DNA from: JAGXFP01 sp046484585
GTDB lineage: Bacteria; Desulfobacterota; Desulfobulbia; Desulfobulbales; JAGXFP01
Assembly (NCBI GenBank): GCA_046484585.1
Contig: JAWOIQ010000205.1
Location: 1 to 13,567 of the forward strand
Length of the DNA stretch: 13,567 nucleotides
Direction: 5' to 3'
Shown here: piece by piece, positions 7,258 to 13,429 of the stretch
Position numbering within the stretch: the stretch's first letter is position 1
How the letters are laid out: each line of letters starts with the position of its first letter
Translations under genes and position numbers: made by a program
The notes under the pieces: generated by a model
Databases searched by the model: none
What the model saw: the letters and a program-made list of their open reading frames with translations, nothing else
Told to the model about the DNA's origin: nothing

Positions 7258-7421
7258 ACTCAAACCTCCAATCTGTCTATCCACCCTTGCAGGGAAGGAT
7301 CCGTCTCCGGATAAACCATAAACAAAGGTGCGTGTACTGCCCCGCCGCTTTTGTGCAGTTGCCGGGCCGTCCAGCATATCACGGGCGTAAATCACCTTTG
7401 GAAAAATAGATGCTCGTAAAT

Positions 7422-7449
7422 TTTATAATGCCACAAACGGTTATTGCAA
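7422..7449 (-). promoter_or_regulatory. Probable promoter of the desaturase gene
   Basis: On the minus strand TTGCAA (7449-7444) and TATAAA (7427-7422) are 16 nt apart. Transcription would start near 7414 and leave a leader of about 157 nt before ATG 7257. The leader contains a small CCCT-GCA-AGGG hairpin but no riboswitch I recognise. Confidence 0.5.
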
Positions 7450-7735
7450 AAAAAAACAGGGCAGCCATCGAACCATAATCTATAAGCCGGTTATTGCGGA
7501 GCAAGCCTCTGCTTTGCTCCTCGTGCGACTGATTTTGAATTTTCATGTTTCGGGTTAATCTGCTTCGTCCGCAATTGCTTAGTCTTTGATATTTTGACAG
7601 TTTGACTCCCTGAAAAAACTGTGAATAGAATGAATTTAAGAGGGGGTTAATTTCATCCGGGAAAATTCGAGGGAGGTTAAAAAAGAGAGTGACCCCCGGA
7701 ATCAGACTAAGATCAATCAGGAAATGGAGGGAGAA
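7450..7735. other. Divergent intergenic region between desaturase and cytochrome
   Basis: No gene is seen. CGGTTATTGC occurs at 7438-7447 and again at 7489-7498. GGAGCAA (7498-7504) and TTGCTCC (7514-7520) form a 7-bp hairpin. A promoter and an inverted repeat for the cytochrome gene follow at 7597-7631. The stretch before the start codon is purine-rich. Confidence 0.5.
7597..7631 (+). promoter_or_regulatory. Possible promoter and operator of the cytochrome gene
   Basis: TTGACT (7602-7607) and TAGAAT (7626-7631) are 18 nt apart. ACAGTTT (7597-7603) and AAACTGT (7616-7622) are perfect inverted repeats overlapping the -35 box and spacer, a plausible binding site for an unknown regulator. Confidence 0.4.
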
Positions 7736-8956
7736 ATGAAGTTATGCAAATTTTTGCCGGCGCTGCTGGCGACGTTCTTTTTTGCCTCTCTATCGGTGGC
7801 GGCCGAAGATACGGCGAAGGAGGCAAATACAATCGATGAACTGGTCGCAATGTACGATGACTCCCGATGTGCCGAATGTCATCAGGAAATTTATGATGAG
7901 TGGAAGAAATCGTGGCATGCCAAGGCCATCGTCTCGTCGCTCGCGGGAATGCGAAATTTCGTTGCCGTGGGGCTGGCCCAGGAGTGGAGCAAGCCGGTGA
8001 CCAAGGCTCAGATTTTAAAGTGCGTTGACTGTCATGCCCCGGCCGTTAACTTTGCCTCGGAAGAGTTGGCGATGGAGATCGCCGGGATGATCGTTACCGC
8101 TTTTGAAAAGAAGGATACCAAGGCCGGCGATGAGGCGGAAGCCGAGCTCGCCAAGCTCAATGTCGGCTGTCTCTCCTGTCATAACATCAAGGCCACCAGT
8201 GTCTCCAGAGGCCTGCGCGGCGATCCCGTCAAGGATGCGGTGTACGGTCCTTACGGCAATGACAGCGAAGGCCATTCCACCATCCAGAACACCACCCTTA
8301 CCCGTTCGGTCTTCTGCATGCAATGCCATGGTATCTACTATGCCCCGGACGGTGAGATGATCCAATGCAACACCCTTTCAGGCAGCTATGCGAATGCTTA
8401 TTTAAATCTGGGAGGATCCCAAACCTGTCAGGATTGCCACATGAAAAAAGGCCATTTCTTTCCCGGAGGTCATGATCTGGAAACAGTCAAGGAAGGATTG
8501 GGCCTCAATGTCGAGGTTACCTCGTATCAGCATCTGCCCGGACAGATACCCGGGGTGAAAAACGAGGGAGCCTGGGTGCCGAGCGCCGTGGTCGATGTTT
8601 TTGTTAAGAACAAGGCGGGACATCGAATTCCGGATGGCTGACTGTGGTCTGGCAAAGTGGTCCTGGATGTGACCGCAACGGATGGCAGTGGCAAGGAACT
8701 CTTCAAAGACAGCAAAACCTGGTTTCAAATCGGTGTCGACACGGATCGCTTCATGCGTTACGGGGCCTGGCAGATCAAGGAATTTATCGATTTCACCCTG
8801 CCCCCATTGACGACCCAGTCAAAGCAGTATCTGATGCATTTCGATACCGATACCGAAGAGGTCAATATTGAGGTGAAACTGTGGTATTATATCAGCGGCG
8901 CCAGTGGAGAGGTGGTTTACAGCTTTGCTGAGACCCTCGAATACGAGCTGGATTGA
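7736..8956 (+). CDS. Pentahaem c-type cytochrome with in-frame UGA (probable selenocysteine)
   Basis: Read through the single UGA at 8639-8641, the frame encodes 406 residues. A Sec signal peptide ends SVAA|ED at about residue 23. Five haem motifs follow: CAECH (45-49), CVDCH (96-100), CLSCH (145-149), CMQCH (194-198) and CQDCH (231-235), so this is an exported periplasmic or surface electron carrier. UGA is codon 302, in GHRIPDG-UGA-LWSGKVVLDV, and the following 104 residues form a coherent beta-rich domain ending ETLEYELD. Both halves are in the same frame, so there is no frameshift. The layout recalls ExtK/ExtL of Geobacter, which I recall being annotated there as two adjacent genes and elsewhere as one; no other ext genes are here. 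A hairpin lies after the UGA (8657-8676). ATG 7736 follows GGAGG (7726-7730); ATG 7724 is less likely. The alternative is a recent Trp or Cys to stop mutation. Confidence 0.8.
8657..8676 (+). promoter_or_regulatory. Candidate bacterial SECIS hairpin in the cytochrome gene
   Basis: GTGGTC (8657-8662) pairs with GACCGC (8671-8676), including one wobble, around the loop CTGGATGT. The loop begins 21 nt after the UGA, within the spacing known for bacterial SECIS elements. Pairing C8663 with G8669 and bulging U8670 would leave the loop UGGAU. The stem is short, so support is moderate. Confidence 0.4.
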
Positions 8957-9073
8957 TGGCGTCGCAAAAAGCTAAATCTCCGGTGTCGTGGCGCACCCCA
9001 AGGGTTCTGTTCAATCCTTCTTTAAGGGGGGCACTTCCTTCGGGGCGGATCGAACTTTTTGCTTAGCCATCCC

Positions 9074-9118
9074 GTGACTATTTGCTAGACCGACAATCTT
9101 GATGAACTCGTAAAAAGT
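9074..9118. repeat. 45-bp direct repeat, copy 1
   Basis: This segment, centred on GACAATCTTGATGA, recurs 149 bp downstream at 9223-9267 with about four mismatches. A shorter relative, GATGGCGTCGCAAAAAGC, begins at 8955 just at the end of the cytochrome gene. Such repeats commonly border the palindromic elements found here. Confidence 0.75.
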
Positions 9119-9128
9119 GATAAGCCCT

Positions 9129-9215
9129 GTCATTGCGAGGAGCGAAGCGACGAAGCAATCCAGTATTCCCAACTGGTTAGAAGATTCTGGATTGCTTCGC
9201 TGCGCTCGCAATGAC
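9129..9215. mobile_element. MITE-like palindromic element 1
   Basis: The left arm starts GTCATTGCGAGGAGCGAAGC and the right arm ends GCGCTCGCAATGAC. The two arms pair over roughly 30 bp, including GAAGCAATCCAG against CTGGATTGCTTC. Elements with these ends are scattered between genes in many bacterial genomes. There is no coding capacity, so movement would need a transposase from elsewhere. Confidence 0.7.
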
Positions 9216-9222
9216 GGAATTT

Positions 9223-9267
9223 GTGACTTTTTGCTAGACTGACAATCTTGATGACCTCGCAAAAAGT
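9223..9267. repeat. 45-bp direct repeat, copy 2
   Basis: This is the second copy of the repeat at 9074-9118. Together the two copies bracket palindromic element 1, and this copy also precedes element 2 directly. Confidence 0.75.
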
Positions 9268-9277
9268 CAAAAAAGCT

Positions 9278-9430
9278 GTCATTTCGAACGAATGTGAGAA
9301 ATCTTGTCGTTTACACCCACAGGGCATAAGTTTCGTCTGCACCCTAAAGGGCATTAAAAAGCAGACAAGCTGCTCAACTCAGCTTTAACCCATAGATACT
9401 CTCAAGATTTCTCCCGTTGGTCGAAATGAC
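9278..9430. mobile_element. MITE-like palindromic element 2
   Basis: The arms at 9278-9306 and 9403-9430 are inverted repeats of about 28 bp: the left begins GTCATTTCGAACGAATG and the right ends CGTTGGTCGAAATGAC, and both contain the GAGAAATCTTG core. An inner GTCTGC...GCAGAC pair adds more structure. It shares the GTCATT end with element 1 but has a different core. Confidence 0.65.
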
Positions 9431-9593
9431 ATTATGGGCCTTTTGGGCCCGCAAAATCTCTTCGCAATCTCGCGAAAATTTATGGATTGCGGGCTAGTAG
9501 TTGAAAATACCGGATTGCTTCGGCGCTATGCTCCCTGCAAAGGCGTCAGGAAATCAGTTTTGCAAACACCACGATATTAGGAGTAGATCAAAA
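9431..9593. repeat. Degraded palindromic repeat remnants
   Basis: GGGCC-TTTT-GGGCC-type and CGCAATC...GATTGCG inverted repeats, plus a decayed GGATTGCTTCGGCGCTATGC arm, continue the repeat cluster. No gene is seen. The block joins the cytochrome's 3' flank to the terminator at 9594. Confidence 0.4.
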
Positions 9594-9621
9594 AAAAGCC
9601 CCGGCTGCTGCCGGGGCTTTT
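9594..9621. terminator. Strong bidirectional intrinsic terminator
   Basis: AAAAGCCCCGGC and GCCGGGGCTTTT form a perfect 12-bp stem with a TGCT loop, and A and T runs flank both sides. It lies about 100 bp beyond the ilvY stop and would end minus-strand transcription, or plus-strand transcription leaving the repeat cluster. Confidence 0.9.
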
Positions 9622-9651
9622 CAATGTTCGCAAAAAGGTATTCAATCCGGA

Positions 9652-9705
9652 TTAATCGACAAAGGCGATGTCGACCGAAGGACGCATAGGGAAGGGGTAG
9701 TGCAT
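9652..9705 (-). pseudogene. Short coding-like tail before the terminator, possibly a gene remnant
   Basis: On the minus strand ATG (9705-9703) opens a 17-codon frame, MHYPFPMRPSVDIAFVD, ending TAA at 9652 just before the terminator. Codon choice is strongly C-ending, as in well-expressed genes, and the position resembles the 3' end of a gene whose body has been lost. It could also be a tiny ORF or chance. No family is assigned. Confidence 0.25.
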
Positions 9706-9721
9706 GTATATTAAGGAAAAC

Positions 9722-10606
9722 CTAAACGGATTGCTCCTCGGCCAGTTGCCAGAAGGCTTTAACGCTGGCCCGCCGCAGATTTTTCTTTGTCGAACAAAGA
9801 CCGACGACATACGGTTCGAGCTTTGGTGAGTTATCGAGAATTACCACCTTGTCTCGAAAAGGACTACGTTCGAGAACAAGTTGCGGTACAATCCCTATGC
9901 CGCAACCAAGGGTGACCATCGGTATAATCGCCTCATTGCCCGAGACCTCGGAAGTTATATTCGGGGTAATTCGATATTTCTTCATCCATTTATCCAGCCT
10001 CCTTCGAGACAGACCGGTTTGGGGGAGTACCAATGGCGCCCGGTTAAGATCAAGTTGACCGGACAGGGTCGTCGGGGTCGAACCATCCAATTGTTTCGGG
10101 GCGATGAATACCAGGGGAGTAGTGGTGATCGGCAGAAATTCGATCCTGGAGCGGTTCCGATCGGGTAAGGCCGCCACCGCCAGATCAATTTCACCGGTCT
10201 GCACTTGCCGAACCGATTGCTCGGCGGCCCCGGTTTGCAGTTCCAGTTGCACCTCGGGGTAGGTACTCCGATAAGATTCCAGTAAATGGGGCAGCAAACT
10301 ATAGACCGCGGTGATCGAGGCATATATCGACAGAGTGCCCGCCACCGATTGCCCGTCTTTGATTGCAGCCCGAAAGCTCTGCCACTCCTGGATGGTTTGG
10401 CGCGCGTAAATTCGGAACCGTTCTCCTGCCGCGGAAAGAGCGACGGTTCTGTTGTCACGCAAAAAAAGGGTCTGCTCGACTTGCTCTTCCAGTCTCTGAA
10501 TGGTTCTGGTCAAGGCCGAAGGACTCATATTACAGGCCTGACTTGCCCTGCCAAAATGGAGAAGGTCTGCCAGGGTCAGAAATATTTCAAGCTCACGGAT
10601 ATCCAT
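9722..10606 (-). CDS. ilvY: IlvY, LysR-family activator of ilvC
   Basis: This 294-residue LysR-type regulator has an N-terminal winged helix-turn-helix (about residues 3-60, with HFGRASQACNMSPSALTR) and the effector-binding domain beyond residue 90. It shares the features of E. coli IlvY: RLEEQVEQTLFLRDNRTVALS, a GNEAIIPMVTLGCGIGIVPQ stretch and a final KKNL...KAFWQL. In E. coli, IlvY binds acetolactate or acetohydroxybutyrate and activates the divergent ilvC. The same divergent arrangement with a 173-bp gap is present here, which strengthens the assignment. The frame is open back to 10708, but ATG 10606 gives the usual MDIRELEIFL opening; the ribosome binding site is weak (AGAG). The low-GC leader is otherwise unlike coding sequence. 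Confidence 0.9.
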   Translation of the reverse strand: MDIRELEIFLTLADLLHFGRASQACNMSPSALTRTIQRLEEQVEQTLFLRDNRTVALSAAGERFRIYARQTIQEWQSFRAAIKDGQSVAGTLSIYASITAVYSLLPHLLESYRSTYPEVQLELQTGAAEQSVRQVQTGEIDLAVAALPDRNRSRIEFLPITTTPLVFIAPKQLDGSTPTTLSGQLDLNRAPLVLPQTGLSRRRLDKWMKKYRITPNITSEVSGNEAIIPMVTLGCGIGIVPQLVLERSPFRDKVVILDNSPKLEPYVVGLCSTKKNLRRASVKAFWQLAEEQSV

Positions 10607-10779
10607 ACGCTCTGTTTCTGTAGGGTTGAATAGTTTAAATGATATTAATGTTGCGAAATCAGCAATGCAGCGTACCGCATAAATCAATTTACGCAACACA
10701 AAAAACAACGTAAGTTTGGCGAATTAATAATTTCTAATTAATTATCTCTTTTCCAAAACATAAATATCAGGAGAAAATC
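10607..10779. promoter_or_regulatory. ilvY-ilvC divergent control region with dyad operators
   Basis: TTGC-N7-GCAA at 10651-10665 is a 15-bp dyad of the T-N11-A LysR type. A second imperfect dyad, GCATAAATCAATTTACGC, lies at 10677-10694. Tandem sites of this kind between ilvY and ilvC match the known arrangement in E. coli. A possible ilvC promoter is TTGGCG, 17 nt, then TAATTA around 10716-10745. AGGAG (10769-10773) is the ilvC ribosome binding site, 6 nt before the ATG. No attenuator is seen. Confidence 0.55.
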
Positions 10780-12258
10780 ATGGCCGAAAACTATTTCAAC
10801 TCGCTGCCCTTCGCTCGCAAGCTCCAGGAACTTGGCTCCTGCCGGTTCATGGAAGCTGACGAATTCACCAATGGTTGCGATTACGCCAAAGGTAAAAAGA
10901 TTGTCATTGTCGGATGCGGAGCCCAGGGTCTCAATCAGGGGCTTAATATGCGCGACAGCGGCCTCGACGTTTCCTACACCTTACGTGAGGCCGCAATCGC
11001 CGAAAAACGCGAGTCATTCAAAAACGCTACCGAAAACGGTTTCACCGTAGGCACTTACGAGGAGTTGCTGCCGACCGCCGATATTGTTATGAATCTGGCC
11101 CCGGACAAACAACACAGCAACGTCGTTGAAACCGTTGTGCCGATGATGAAAAAGGGCGCAACCTTCTCTTACGCGCACGGTTTCAATATTGTTGAAGAGG
11201 GCGTCAAGATCCGTTCCGACCTGACGGTTATCATGGTTGCCCCCAAATGTCCCGGTTCCGAAGTGCGGGCCGAGTACGTTCGGGGTTTCGGGGTTCCCAC
11301 CCTGATTGCCGTCCACGGTGAAAACGATCCCAATGGCGACGGCCTGGAGATCGCCAAGGCACTTTGTTCCGCCCAGGGCGGCGACCGGGCCGGGGTTCTC
11401 GAGTCTTCTTTCGTGGCCGAGGTCAAGTCCGATCTTATGGGCGAACAAACCATTCTCTGCGGCATGCTGCAGGCCGGCGCTCTGCTCTGCTTCGACAAGA
11501 TGACCAAAAACGGTATCGATGCCCCCTATGCGGTAAAACTGATCCAGTACGGTTGGGAGACCATCACCGAGGCGCTCAAGCACGGCGGCATCACCAATAT
11601 GATGGATCGTCTCACCAATCCGGCCAAGCTGATAGCATACGATCTGGCCGAGGAACTCAAGGATATTATGCGGCCCTTGTTCGAAAAGCACATGGAGGAT
11701 ATCCTTTCCGGAGATTTCTCCAAAACCATGATGGAAGATTGGGCCAACGACGATAAAAATTTACTCACCTGGCGTGAGGAAACCGGCCGGACCGAGTTCG
11801 AAAAGACCGAAGCCGCCGGCGAGATAACCGAGCAGGAGTACTTCGATAAGGCCATCCTGATGGTTGCCATGGTCAAGGCCGGGGTCGAGCTTGCCTTCGA
11901 GACCATGGTCATGTCCGGAATCGAGCCGGAATCGGCCTACTACGAGTCGCTCCACGAGACTCCGCTGATTGCCAATACCATCGCCCGCAAAAAGCTCTAT
12001 GAAATGAATCGGGTTATTTCCGATACGGCCGAATATGGCTGCTACCTGTTTGCCCACGCCTGTGTCCCGCTGTTGCAGGATTTCATGGGTGCGGTCGATA
12101 CCGATGTAATCGGCAAAGGTTTGGCCGTGAAAGACAACGGCGTCGACAACCGGACCCTGGTCCAAGTTAACGCCGAGATCCGCGACCATCTGATCGAAGA
12201 GGTAGGCCAGGAGTTACGTGCCGCCATGAGCGGGATGCAGGCAATAGCCTCCGCCTGA
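10780..12258 (+). CDS. ilvC: Ketol-acid reductoisomerase, long (class II) form
   Basis: This 492-residue enzyme isomerises and reduces acetolactate and acetohydroxybutyrate with NADPH and Mg2+, the second common step in valine, leucine and isoleucine synthesis in the cytoplasm. It is collinear with E. coli IlvC (491 aa). The Rossmann motif is GCGAQG (45-50), followed by NQGLNMRDSGLDVSYTLR, where the basic residues mark NADPH preference. PDKQHS, SHGFNI-like YAHGFNIV, MVAPKCPG, the metal-binding SDLMGEQTILCG and a duplicated C-terminal knotted domain with ESLHETPLIANTIARKKLYEM are present. The long form is typical of Enterobacteria and some other groups; many bacteria have the short, roughly 330-residue form. 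The start has a good ribosome binding site and MAENYFNSLPFARKL matches the family. A terminator follows. Confidence 0.98.
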   Translation: MAENYFNSLPFARKLQELGSCRFMEADEFTNGCDYAKGKKIVIVGCGAQGLNQGLNMRDSGLDVSYTLREAAIAEKRESFKNATENGFTVGTYEELLPTADIVMNLAPDKQHSNVVETVVPMMKKGATFSYAHGFNIVEEGVKIRSDLTVIMVAPKCPGSEVRAEYVRGFGVPTLIAVHGENDPNGDGLEIAKALCSAQGGDRAGVLESSFVAEVKSDLMGEQTILCGMLQAGALLCFDKMTKNGIDAPYAVKLIQYGWETITEALKHGGITNMMDRLTNPAKLIAYDLAEELKDIMRPLFEKHMEDILSGDFSKTMMEDWANDDKNLLTWREETGRTEFEKTEAAGEITEQEYFDKAILMVAMVKAGVELAFETMVMSGIEPESAYYESLHETPLIANTIARKKLYEMNRVISDTAEYGCYLFAHACVPLLQDFMGAVDTDVIGKGLAVKDNGVDNRTLVQVNAEIRDHLIEEVGQELRAAMSGMQAIASA

Positions 12259-12282
12259 TCTTTACCCATATAGCCGCAAACG

Positions 12283-12312
12283 AAAAGACCCCGCCAATGG
12301 CAGGGTCTTTTT
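12283..12312 (+). terminator. Intrinsic terminator of ilvC
   Basis: AAAAGACCC and GGGTCTTTT, plus GCC and GGC near the loop, form a stem of about 12 bp with one C-A mismatch and an AAT loop, followed by a T run. It starts 25 nt after the ilvC stop. It could also serve the opposite-strand TA operon. Confidence 0.9.
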
Positions 12313-12355
12313 GTTTATTATGACGTAGACAAGTTGCCGAAATTGGACCGGATAT

Positions 12356-12682
12356 TTATTTCACCAGTCTTTTTAGCAAGATATCTTCAACATTCCGGCG
12401 TGAATCCAATACTGACAAAACATATATTTTTCTGTCTTCAATCCTGTATATGATTCTCCATGGAGCATGAATAAGTTCTCGATAGAGAAAAATGCCTTGG
12501 TCTTGTAGTTCTGGAACAGTTCTCCCTCTTTCGGGAAACGAGATAAGAGTGGAAGCTTTTTCTTTTATGTTTTCAAAAATTGTTCTGGCATTTGCCGGGT
12601 TGTCTTCAGCGATATAAAGAACTATGTCTTTTAAATCTTCTTCCGCTATGCCGGCCCAATGAACTTTAAATGTTCCGCTCAT
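12356..12682 (-). CDS. ParE/RelE-superfamily toxin (copy 2)
   Basis: The protein has 108 residues, the same length as copy 1, and about 79% of positions match it. FPERGR, VPELQDQGIF, YRELI, APWRIIYRI and IYVLSVLDSRRNVEDILLKRL are preserved. Differences cluster in the second helix (ARTIFENIKEKASTLIS) and around residue 82 (IEDRK versus ISGKK). The ATG overlaps the antitoxin stop as ATGA (4 nt), the usual coupled arrangement, so this copy probably keeps the ancestral junction. The reading frame appears intact. Confidence 0.88.
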   Translation of the reverse strand: MSGTFKVHWAGIAEEDLKDIVLYIAEDNPANARTIFENIKEKASTLISFPERGRTVPELQDQGIFLYRELIHAPWRIIYRIEDRKIYVLSVLDSRRNVEDILLKRLVK

Positions 12683-12960
12683 CTCTCTTTCTTTGCCAGC
12701 ATTTTCTCGATGTCCTTAAACACTCTATCCTGGGGCTTGGTGTTTCCTTTTTTGATGTCTTCTTCACCTTGAGAAATAAGCTTGAGCAAGCCTATGGCTT
12801 TGCGCATGTTGTCATAACTCTCGGGATCTTGGAGAACTCCTCGTGGTTCACCATTTTGAGTAATGACAATGGGTCGATGTGTGTCGTTAATTTGCTTTAA
12901 AATATCAGCTGCGTGGGATTTAAGAAATGAAACCGGTTTGATATCGGATGATATATTCAT
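12679..12960 (-). CDS. Phd/YefM-type antitoxin (copy 2)
   Basis: This 93-residue antitoxin is nearly identical to copy 1 over the DNA-binding half: residues 1-60 differ only at one Glu/Asp. Changes are concentrated in the toxin-binding tail (DIKKGNTKPQDRVFKDIEKM). I chose ATG 12960, preceded by AGGAGG with a 7-nt spacer. The frame is open to 12993, but that extension would lie over the promoter and operator, so it is rejected. The identical DNA-binding region and matching operators imply that each antitoxin can bind both promoters. Confidence 0.9.
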   Translation of the reverse strand: MNISSDIKPVSFLKSHAADILKQINDTHRPIVITQNGEPRGVLQDPESYDNMRKAIGLLKLISQGEEDIKKGNTKPQDRVFKDIEKMLAKKER

Positions 12961-12967
12961 GATGGCG

Positions 12968-13009
12968 CCTCCTGTCTTAATAAAATACCACATTAAGACT
13001 GAATGTCAA
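12968..13009 (-). promoter_or_regulatory. Promoter, operator and ribosome binding site of TA operon 2
   Basis: On the minus strand TTGACA (13009-13004) and TATTTT (12987-12982) are 16 nt apart. The palindrome GTCTTAAT (12999-12992) and ATTAAGAC (12981-12974) again covers the -10 box, with only three differences from operon 1 over the 26-bp site, all in the centre. AGGAGG (12973-12968) is the ribosome binding site. Confidence 0.78.
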
Positions 13010-13054
13010 TGCGCCTGGTTTTTATATTCAGTTTGTGTGGACAGCTGAAAGAAA

Positions 13055-13243
13055 TCACCCGTGGTCCCGGCACCACTCCTCCTTGATCCTTTCGATCTCC
13101 TCCCGGTATGGTTCAACCGGGGTTTCTTGTCCGCACACCGTGCAGACTACTGTGGCATTATGTCAGCGGCCTTTGATCCGGGCGGTACTCCCGCAGAACA
13201 GACAGGTCAGCTCAAGGTCGTCGGTAGACTCCGGTTTTTTCAC
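13055..13243 (-). CDS. Small zinc-ribbon-like protein with in-frame UGA (candidate selenoprotein)
   Basis: On the minus strand a GTG at 13243 opens a 62-codon frame to TGA at 13055, interrupted only by TGA at 13165-13163 (codon 27). Before it the product reads MKKPESTDDLELTCLFCG through ARIKGR; after it, HNATVVCTVCGQETPVEPYR through EEIERIKEEWCRDHG. CLFC (14-17) and CTVC (34-37) flank the UGA symmetrically, as in a zinc ribbon or redox pair. Codon usage is GC-rich at third positions on both sides, supporting one gene. A strong hairpin follows the UGA at SECIS distance. I do not recognise the family. The start is uncertain: another GTG lies three codons upstream and the ribosome binding site is weak. 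It is codirectional with TA operon 2. The alternative is a Trp codon mutated to stop. Confidence 0.5.
13129..13147 (-). promoter_or_regulatory. Candidate bacterial SECIS hairpin after the small-gene UGA
   Basis: On the minus strand GTCTGCAC (13147-13140) pairs with GTGCGGAC (13136-13129), 8 bp with one wobble, around the loop GGU. The loop begins 23 nt after the UGA. A G in the first two loop positions followed by U matches the bacterial SECIS pattern; E. coli fdhF uses a GGUC loop. The stem also encodes the CTVC motif, so coding constraint could contribute. Confidence 0.5.
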
Positions 13244-13287
13244 TGTAAGCACTCAGTAAAATCAGAAATTTTTATGGCTATGATCAG

Positions 13288-13429
13288 ACTCAGCTAAAAA
13301 TTCGGTTTTTTCCGGTGCTTCGTTGATGGGTGCTGGATTCCGGCTTACAAGATGCCGGAATGACATTCAATACGCCGGAGCCGTCATTCCCGCACGTTTT
13401 TAGCGGGAATCCAGAAGTTGAAGCTGAGT
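13288..13429. repeat. Nested palindromic intergenic repeats
   Basis: Unit A (13333-13364) folds on ATTCCGGC/GCCGGAAT and unit B (13383-13414) on ATTCCCGC/GCGGGAAT. The units are inverted relative to each other (CTGGATTC...GAATGAC, then GTCATTC...GAATCCAG), making a larger palindrome. Outer arms ACTCAGCT (13288-13295) and AGCTGAGT (13422-13429) enclose both. This is a familiar type of dispersed intergenic repeat. Confidence 0.65.

Noticed and set aside
7258..7395. 46-residue N-terminal extension of the desaturase
   Set aside because: A strong GGAGG site directly precedes ATG 7257, and the extension has no membrane or family features.
7258..7414. Riboswitch in the desaturase leader
   Set aside because: Only a small hairpin is visible and no conserved riboswitch core was recognised.
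8657..8956. Separate 99-residue gene after the cytochrome
   Set aside because: It shares the cytochrome's frame, has no ribosome binding site or ATG at its start, and continues the same domain; reading through the UGA explains it better.
11014..11691. 225-codon open frame on the minus strand
   Set aside because: It lies entirely inside ilvC in the opposite direction and has no family pattern or start signal.
12961..12993. Eleven-residue N-terminal extension of antitoxin 2
   Set aside because: It would be encoded by the ribosome binding site and operator palindrome, and the equivalent start is missing in copy 1.
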